A stretch of DNA of 64,000 bases from Flavobacteriaceae bacterium UBA3591 (GTDB lineage: Bacteria; Bacteroidota; Bacteroidia; Flavobacteriales; Flavobacteriaceae): assembly GCA_002375695.1 (NCBI GenBank), contig DFMO01000011.1:124001-188000 (forward strand), read 5' to 3'. Under the pieces are notes generated by a model. That model saw nothing but the letters and a program-made list of their open reading frames with translations. It did not search any database and was not told the DNA's origin. Positions 59,993-64,000 of the stretch are shown here, in pieces. A program made the translations under genes and the position numbers. Positions within the stretch are counted from its first letter, which is position 1; every line of letters starts with the position of its first letter.

Positions 59993-61150
59993 TTATTTTG
60001 TAACAAAATCAATAACAGTTTTAGTAATAAACGCTATTTGCACGTCGTCGAGCTCGGTGTGCATTGGCAATGAAATTACTTCTTTTACAAGTTGATTTGT
60101 TACCGTGAAATCTTCTTCATTATAACGATCATCTTTATATGCTTTTTGCAAATGCAACGGAATAGGGTAATAAACACCACACGGAATACCGTTTTCATTT
60201 AAATGCTGTACCAAGGCATCGCGATCTACATTTATAACTTTTAATGTGTATTGATGAAAAACGTGACAGTTACAAACATCGCAGATAGTTTGGGTGTTTT
60301 TACAATAGCCTGTTGGCGTAATAATATTTTTAATTCCTGCGAAGGCTTCACTATATTTTCTTGCTGCATTTCGGCGTGCTGCATTGTACTCATCTAACAG
60401 CGGCAACTTTGCACGAAGCACCGCAGCTTGTATAGAATCTAACCTGCTATTTACCCCTACTACATCGTGATGATAACGAACGTACATGCCGTGGTTTACA
60501 ATTCCGCGAATGGTATGCGCCAAATCATCATCGTTTGTAAAAATAGCCCCGCCATCGCCATAGCATCCTAAGTTTTTGGAAGGAAAGAAAGAAGTAGAAG
60601 CTACATGGCCTATTGTACCTGTCTTCTTTACAGTTCCATCTTTCATAATATAATCGGCTCCAATGCCTTGGGCGTTGTCTTCAATCACGTATAAATTATG
60701 TTCTTCGGCTATTGCCATAATTTCATCCATATTGGCGGCTAAACCAAAAAGATGAACAGGAACAATCGCTTTTGTATTTGGGGTTATTGCATTTTTTATA
60801 GCTTCAGTATCGATGTTAAAATTTACTGGGTCTACATCTACCAAAACGGGTGTTAACTGCAAAAGCGCAATTACCTCAACGGTTGCCGCAAAGGTAAAGT
60901 CGGCAGTAATTACTTCATCACCCGGCTTTAGCCCCAAACCCATCATAGCAATTTGCAAGGCATCGGTGCCATTTGCACACGGTATTACGTGTTTAACTCC
61001 TAAATAAGTTTCAAGTTCTTTTTGAAATTCATGAACCTCGGGACCGTTTACAAAGGCGGTGGTTTCTAAAACATTTAAAATAGAGCTGTTTACTTGTTCT
61101 TTTATATTTTCGTATTGACCCTTAAGATCAACCATTTGTATTTTTTTCAT
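59993..61150 (-). CDS. DegT/DnrJ/EryC1/StrS family aminotransferase
   Basis: PLP enzyme of 385 aa that typically aminates a keto-sugar nucleotide for surface polysaccharide. It has IQMVDLKGQYENIKEQVN, HVIPCANGTDALQIAMM, PGDEVITADFTFAATVEVI, VIEDNAQGIGADYI, the PLP Lys in SFFPSKNLGCYGDGGAIF, and the end ISLPMHTELDDVQIAF. An insert with three cysteines (NTQTICDVCNCHVFHQY) precedes the C-terminal substrate region. The exact sugar is unknown. First gene before galE; divergent from waaA across 193 bp with no other gene. Confidence 0.92.
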   Translation of the reverse strand: MKKIQMVDLKGQYENIKEQVNSSILNVLETTAFVNGPEVHEFQKELETYLGVKHVIPCANGTDALQIAMMGLGLKPGDEVITADFTFAATVEVIALLQLTPVLVDVDPVNFNIDTEAIKNAITPNTKAIVPVHLFGLAANMDEIMAIAEEHNLYVIEDNAQGIGADYIMKDGTVKKTGTIGHVASTSFFPSKNLGCYGDGGAIFTNDDDLAHTIRGIVNHGMYVRYHHDVVGVNSRLDSIQAAVLRAKLPLLDEYNAARRNAARKYSEAFAGIKNIITPTGYCKNTQTICDVCNCHVFHQYTLKVINVDRDALVQHLNENGIPCGVYYPIPLHLQKAYKDDRYNEEDFTVTNQLVKEVISLPMHTELDDVQIAFITKTVIDFVTK

Positions 61151-61329
61151 ACGCTGCCAGTCGCCAGAGGTGATTAAATTGAATTATAATTGTATTTGGA
61201 ATTGGTAAAATTACAAAAATGAATTTTGAAATAGTGTTGATCCTATCATAATAGGTAACAATCTGGAGCCAATTAAAAGTCTCACACCTTAAATTCACCT
61301 TTTAAGAAAATTCACAAAAGCTAATTTAG

Positions 61330-61337
61330 TACTTTTG
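61330..61337 (+). promoter_or_regulatory. Candidate -7 box of waaA with almost no leader
   Basis: TACTTTTG is an exact TAnnTTTG match ending 6 nt before the waaA ATG at 61344, so transcription would start at about the first codon. No -33 TTG is seen. Confidence 0.35.
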
Positions 61338-61343
61338 TTCTTT

Positions 61344-62600
61344 ATGCGCACTCTTTACAATTTATTAATCCACATTACTTCATTCGGGTTGAAGATTGTA
61401 GCATTATTTAATAAAAAGATAAAACTTTTTGTAGATGGACGAAGAGATGTTTTTAAAATTTTAGAGAATAAAATTCAGTTAAACGAAAAAACAATTTGGT
61501 TTCACTGTGCTTCTTTAGGTGAATACGAACAAGGGGTACCTATAATTCAGGCTTTTAAAAAGCAACATCCCCATTTTAAAATTGTTGTGAGTTTTTTCTC
61601 TCCTTCGGGTTATGAAAACAAAAAGAATTCAACCTTAGCCGATGTAATAGTGTATTTGCCAATGGATACCCAAAAAAATGCACAAAGATTTATAAACGCA
61701 GTCAATCCTACCCTGTCCATTTTTGTTAAATATGAAATATGGCCTAATTATCTTTTTGAGCTCAAAAAGCAAAACATACCAACTTTGTTAATTTCGGGAG
61801 TTTTTAGAAAAAATCAGCTGTTTTTTAAAGGTTATGGTGGCTTTATGCGAAATGCACTTTTCAGTTTTAATCATATATTTTTACAAGATGAAAATTCAGA
61901 AAAACTGTTACAAAGTATTGGTTTCGCCAACACAACGGTAAGTGGCGATACTCGCTTTGACAGGGTTTCGCACCAAATTGAGGTAGACAACTCGTTGCCT
62001 TTTGTCAAAGAATTTAAAGGCGAATCGATATGCATTGTATGCGGAAGCACTTGGCCCGAAGATGAAGCCGTGCTTTTAAATTATATAAACACTGCACCCG
62101 AAAATGTAAAATTTATAATCGCCCCTCATAATATTCACACCGAAAAGATTGCTTCTTTTGCAAAAAAACTAACTAAAAAGGTACTATTACACTCCAAAAA
62201 AGAATCGGTCAACATAGCCCTTTACGACGTTTTAATTATAGATTGTATTGGGTTGTTGACTAAACTTTACTACTATGCCAACATTGCCTATGTCGGAGGC
62301 GCGATGGGCAAAACTGGACTTCACAACATTCTTGAAGCTGCCACCTTTGGGGTACCTATTGTTATTGGAAAAAACTACCAAGAATTTCCAGAAGCGATAA
62401 GACTTCGAAATTTATCGGGGCTTTTTGTGGTTAATGATGCTAAAGAAACGGCTTCCATTTTATCTAAATTGGTAACAAATAAAAACTTCAGAGAAAAAAC
62501 AGGAATGATTGCCGGTCATTTTGTCAATCAAAATACAGGGGCTACACAAACCGTTATAAACTGGATAAACAATAACTTACAGCTCTCTAAAACCTCCTGA
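61344..62600 (+). CDS. waaA: 3-deoxy-D-manno-octulosonic acid (Kdo) transferase
   Basis: Attaches Kdo to lipid A precursor at the inner membrane. 418 aa from the ATG at 61344; a TTG three codons earlier lies inside the promoter box. An N-terminal hydrophobic segment (LYNLLIHITSFGLKIVALF) anchors it. GT-B glycosyltransferase features: the family start ENKTIWFHCASLGEYEQG-like segment (HCASLGEYEQG), PMDTQKNAQRF, EIWPNYLFEL, FKGYGGFMR, VCGSTWPEDE, IIAPHNIHTEKI and AYVGGAMGKTGLHNILEAATFG with IGKNYQEFPEA. Shares an envelope-sugar context with galE and DegT, from which it diverges. Confidence 0.94.
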   Translation: MRTLYNLLIHITSFGLKIVALFNKKIKLFVDGRRDVFKILENKIQLNEKTIWFHCASLGEYEQGVPIIQAFKKQHPHFKIVVSFFSPSGYENKKNSTLADVIVYLPMDTQKNAQRFINAVNPTLSIFVKYEIWPNYLFELKKQNIPTLLISGVFRKNQLFFKGYGGFMRNALFSFNHIFLQDENSEKLLQSIGFANTTVSGDTRFDRVSHQIEVDNSLPFVKEFKGESICIVCGSTWPEDEAVLLNYINTAPENVKFIIAPHNIHTEKIASFAKKLTKKVLLHSKKESVNIALYDVLIIDCIGLLTKLYYYANIAYVGGAMGKTGLHNILEAATFGVPIVIGKNYQEFPEAIRLRNLSGLFVVNDAKETASILSKLVTNKNFREKTGMIAGHFVNQNTGATQTVINWINNNLQLSKTS

Positions 62601-62692
62601 AAACCAAGAAATATTTAAAATTTCTGCTAATTAATTAATAAAACATTCACATTTTTTAGTATTTAATTATACAATTCATAAATTTTATAAGT

Positions 62693-62700
62693 TAGTTTTG
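62693..62700 (+). promoter_or_regulatory. Candidate -7 box of the tandem lipoprotein genes
   Basis: TAGTTTTG matches TAnnTTTG, 22 nt before the ATG at 62723. It would drive the three-gene run ending at the 63522 terminator. No -33 TTG. Confidence 0.3.
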
Positions 62701-62722
62701 TTACAAACAAATAACCTTACTT

Positions 62723-62941
62723 ATGAAAAAGTACATTTTAGCCTTAGGTATATTTACCGTATTAATGGCTTCTTGCCGAGAGCAAAAAACTGAAACAAAA
62801 GAAGTTATCCGCGAAGTACACGTAGAAACTGAAACTACCGAAGATCGCGAAGGAGTTTTAGAAAGAGCGGCCAAAGAAGTAGATAAAGAAGTTAACGAAG
62901 AGATTGACAAAACTATTGAAGACATCGGTAACGATGATTAA
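62723..62941 (+). CDS. Tiny acidic lipoprotein 1 (SCR type)
   Basis: 72 aa. Lipoprotein signal MKKYILALGIFTVLMASC with Cys at residue 18, followed by REQKTETKEVIREV. The mature part is very rich in Glu/Asp/Lys with heptad-like spacing (LERAAKEVDKEVNEEIDK) and probably forms one helix or coiled coil, ending DIGNDD. No known family. First of three adjacent genes with the same signal and S-C-R junction. Probable outer-membrane, possibly surface-exposed, lipoprotein. Confidence 0.7.
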   Translation: MKKYILALGIFTVLMASCREQKTETKEVIREVHVETETTEDREGVLERAAKEVDKEVNEEIDKTIEDIGNDD

Positions 62942-62961
62942 TCATTAAATCAACAAACATT

Positions 62962-63213
62962 ATGAAAAAGATAATTTTAAGTTTAGCATTAGTCGCAGCA
63001 TTTAGCACCTCGTTTGTATCGTGCCGTGACACAAAAGAAGCAGACGACATAGAAGATGTAGCAGATGACTATAACGACACTATGGACGATGTTGAAGATG
63101 AAGTTGAAGATATGGCCGATGATAACACATCGCAACGTCTTGAAAACGACCTTGAAGAAGGTGTAGATGAAATAAAAGAAAACACCGGAACGGGTGGTAC
63201 AGATGATATTTAA
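62962..63213 (+). CDS. Tiny acidic lipoprotein 2 (SCR type)
   Basis: 83 aa. Signal MKKIILSLALVAAFSTSFVSC with Cys at residue 21, then RDTKEADDIEDVADDYND. The body is extremely acidic (MDDVEDEVEDMADD) with helical character and a Gly/Thr end (TGTGGTDDI). It starts 20 bp after the previous gene's stop. The Asp/Glu-rich segment just after the Cys resembles the lipoprotein export signal known for Bacteroidota surface lipoproteins (K-(D/E)2 type). Function unknown; divalent-cation binding is a guess. Confidence 0.7.
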   Translation: MKKIILSLALVAAFSTSFVSCRDTKEADDIEDVADDYNDTMDDVEDEVEDMADDNTSQRLENDLEEGVDEIKENTGTGGTDDI

Positions 63214-63241
63214 AATATTAGAAACACACTAAAAAACACCT

Positions 63242-63499
63242 ATGAAAAAGATTAAATTAATCTTAGTATTTGCAATTTTTTCAACTTTAATTTTTACATC
63301 TTGTAGAGAACAAGCAAAAGAAGAAGAAATTTCAGAAACCGAAACTTTGATCCAAGAAATGCGAGAAGAAGGCGCAGATATTGAGGTTAAAAGTGATGAC
63401 GGTGAGTCAAAAATTAAAATGGAAACCGAAAATAAAGAGGTGAAAATTAAAACCGACGAAGACGGTGATTCCAAAGTAAAAGTTGACGTAGACGATTAA
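63242..63499 (+). CDS. Tiny acidic lipoprotein 3 (SCR type)
   Basis: 85 aa. Signal MKKIKLILVFAIFSTLIFTSC with Cys at residue 21, then REQAKEEEISETETLIQEM. The body ends in alternating-charge beta-like repeats (IEVKSDDGESKIKMETE, VKIKTDEDGDSKVKVDVDD), unlike the helical bodies of the first two. It starts 28 bp after the second gene's stop and is followed by a terminator. Function unknown; same operon by spacing. Confidence 0.7.
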   Translation: MKKIKLILVFAIFSTLIFTSCREQAKEEEISETETLIQEMREEGADIEVKSDDGESKIKMETENKEVKIKTDEDGDSKVKVDVDD

Positions 63500-63521
63500 T
63501 ATTGCTTGAAGTTTAAAAATT

Positions 63522-63554
63522 AAAACCGACTAACAAATTAGTCGGTTTTTTTTT
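63522..63554 (+). terminator. Terminator of the tandem lipoprotein operon
   Basis: 12-bp stem AAAACCGACTAA (63522-63533) with TTAGTCGGTTTT (63538-63549), loop CAAA, and a T run to 63554. The right arm overlaps the last codons of the convergent S24 gene. Confidence 0.8.
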
Positions 63555-64000
63555 GGGCAATACCGCTCATTTGAGCCTTTAATTCATTCATAGATTGCTG
63601 AAGTTGTTTTAACAAATTACTCTCCTCGGGTTCTTCAATACCAAAAGATAATTTACTGTTAACCAACCATAATTCTTGTATATCTTTTACTTTAACATCA
63701 ATAGGAAGATAATTTTCATTTAAGGAAATTAAACGTACATTTTCTGGGTTGTTGGGCACTTTTTGTAGCTTTTTAACCAATACCGAATCTTGTAATACAA
63801 CAATATAAATTTTATTATCGGTAGCCTCATAAATACTGGGCACTGCTTTTCCTAAAACCCATTCTTTCGGTCTAATATTAGGCAACATACTATCCCCTTC
63901 AACTTGAAAACCTCTATACGAAGCGTTTCTATATTCGGGCAACGGAATGTTAAAAGCAGGAAGCGTTTGATACCATCCAACATCGTGAATATTGTTAGGA
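63538..64000 (-). CDS. S24/LexA-like repressor, C-terminal part (5' end outside the window)
   Basis: The frame is open to the right edge, so the start and any N-terminal HTH DNA-binding domain lie outside. About 153 residues are visible. The S24 autocleavage domain shows the Ser of VEGDSMLPNI and the Lys of LVKKL, the Ser/Lys dyad used by LexA, UmuD and phage CI-type repressors, with WVLGKAV and LISLNENYLPIDV around them. A helical tail (LLKQLQQSMNELKAQM) ends it. Many flavobacterial XRE-S24 regulators have this form; the target genes are unknown. The stop sits inside the convergent terminator hairpin. Confidence 0.85.
   Translation of the reverse strand, partial: PNNIHDVGWYQTLPAFNIPLPEYRNASYRGFQVEGDSMLPNIRPKEWVLGKAVPSIYEATDNKIYIVVLQDSVLVKKLQKVPNNPENVRLISLNENYLPIDVKVKDIQELWLVNSKLSFGIEEPEESNLLKQLQQSMNELKAQMSGIAQKKTD

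Noticed and set aside
1..64000. CRISPR arrays, insertion sequences, integrases, rRNA genes
   Set aside because: No spaced direct-repeat array, transposase, recombinase or rRNA-like stretch was seen on reading either strand.

Overview
The window comes from a low-GC Bacteroidota genome, almost certainly family Flavobacteriaceae. The evidence is a gliding-motility and type IX secretion (T9SS) locus (porV, porU, gldJ), a secreted metalloprotease with a T9SS sorting tail, TonB/ExbBD and TonB-receptor genes, a Pmp3/YqaE protein, Bacteroidota-type promoter boxes (TAnnTTTG), and few Shine-Dalgarno-like sites. Most of the window reads as core genome in conserved flavobacterial blocks. I see no phage, insertion sequence, CRISPR array or rRNA.

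Region by region. 1-2.1 kb: end of a TonB-dependent receptor, a PepSY-TM protein (likely iron uptake) and a short-chain dehydrogenase. 2.2-5.6 kb: pyruvate dehydrogenase E2 and E1-alpha, and cytidine deaminase. 5.6-12.6 kb: porV and porU divergent from gldJ. 12.6-16.4 kb: murF, a YitT-family protein, tRNA-Val(UAC) and folC. 16.4-22.3 kb, minus strand: tonB, exbD, exbB, nhaD, glutamate-type dehydrogenase and anmK. 22.5-29.6 kb: acyl-CoA dehydrogenase, Porin_10-like porin, rnhB, a large unknown lipoprotein and lipB. 29.8-36.6 kb: T9SS-exported metalloprotease, two unknown lipoproteins, a Pmp3-like peptide, lysS and two small helical secreted proteins. 36.6-43.4 kb, minus strand: hemL, a glucosaminidase-LysM lipoprotein, a PLP-dependent deaminase/desulfhydrase, a DUF5686 protein and pdhB, which is 38 kb from pdhA/pdhC. 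43.6-48.9 kb: etfB, etfA, bifunctional nuclease, a NupC-type transporter with an extra N-terminal domain, and thyA. 48.9-53.8 kb: two secreted TonB_C-like proteins, then egtB, egtD and a DUF427 gene, with a convergent class-V PLP enzyme: a plausible compact ergothioneine locus. 53.8-56.6 kb: a 2TM protein, folA, a fructosamine-kinase-like protein and fabD. 56.6-58.9 kb is the most accessory-looking part: a modular Gly-rich lipoprotein and a small membrane protein, bracketed by two near-identical terminator hairpins, then a gene-poor stretch and a 64-residue protein. 58.9-62.6 kb: galE, a DegT-family aminotransferase and waaA. 62.7-64 kb: three tandem tiny acidic lipoproteins and an S24-type regulator cut by the window end.

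Working together: PdhA/B/C, EtfAB and acyl-CoA dehydrogenase feed central carbon and electron flow. FolC, FolA and ThyA form the folate/thymidylate branch. MurF, AnmK, WaaA, GalE and the glucosaminidase act on the envelope. PorU, PorV and GldJ export CTD proteins such as the metalloprotease. TonB/ExbBD energise receptors such as the one cut at the left edge.

No wholly new system is demonstrated. The best leads are the ergothioneine locus with tandem leader hairpins, the lipoprotein/small membrane protein pair between repeated terminators, the tandem SCR lipoproteins, folC without a canonical start for its conserved N-terminus, and several promoter boxes placed so close to ATG that leaderless transcripts are likely.
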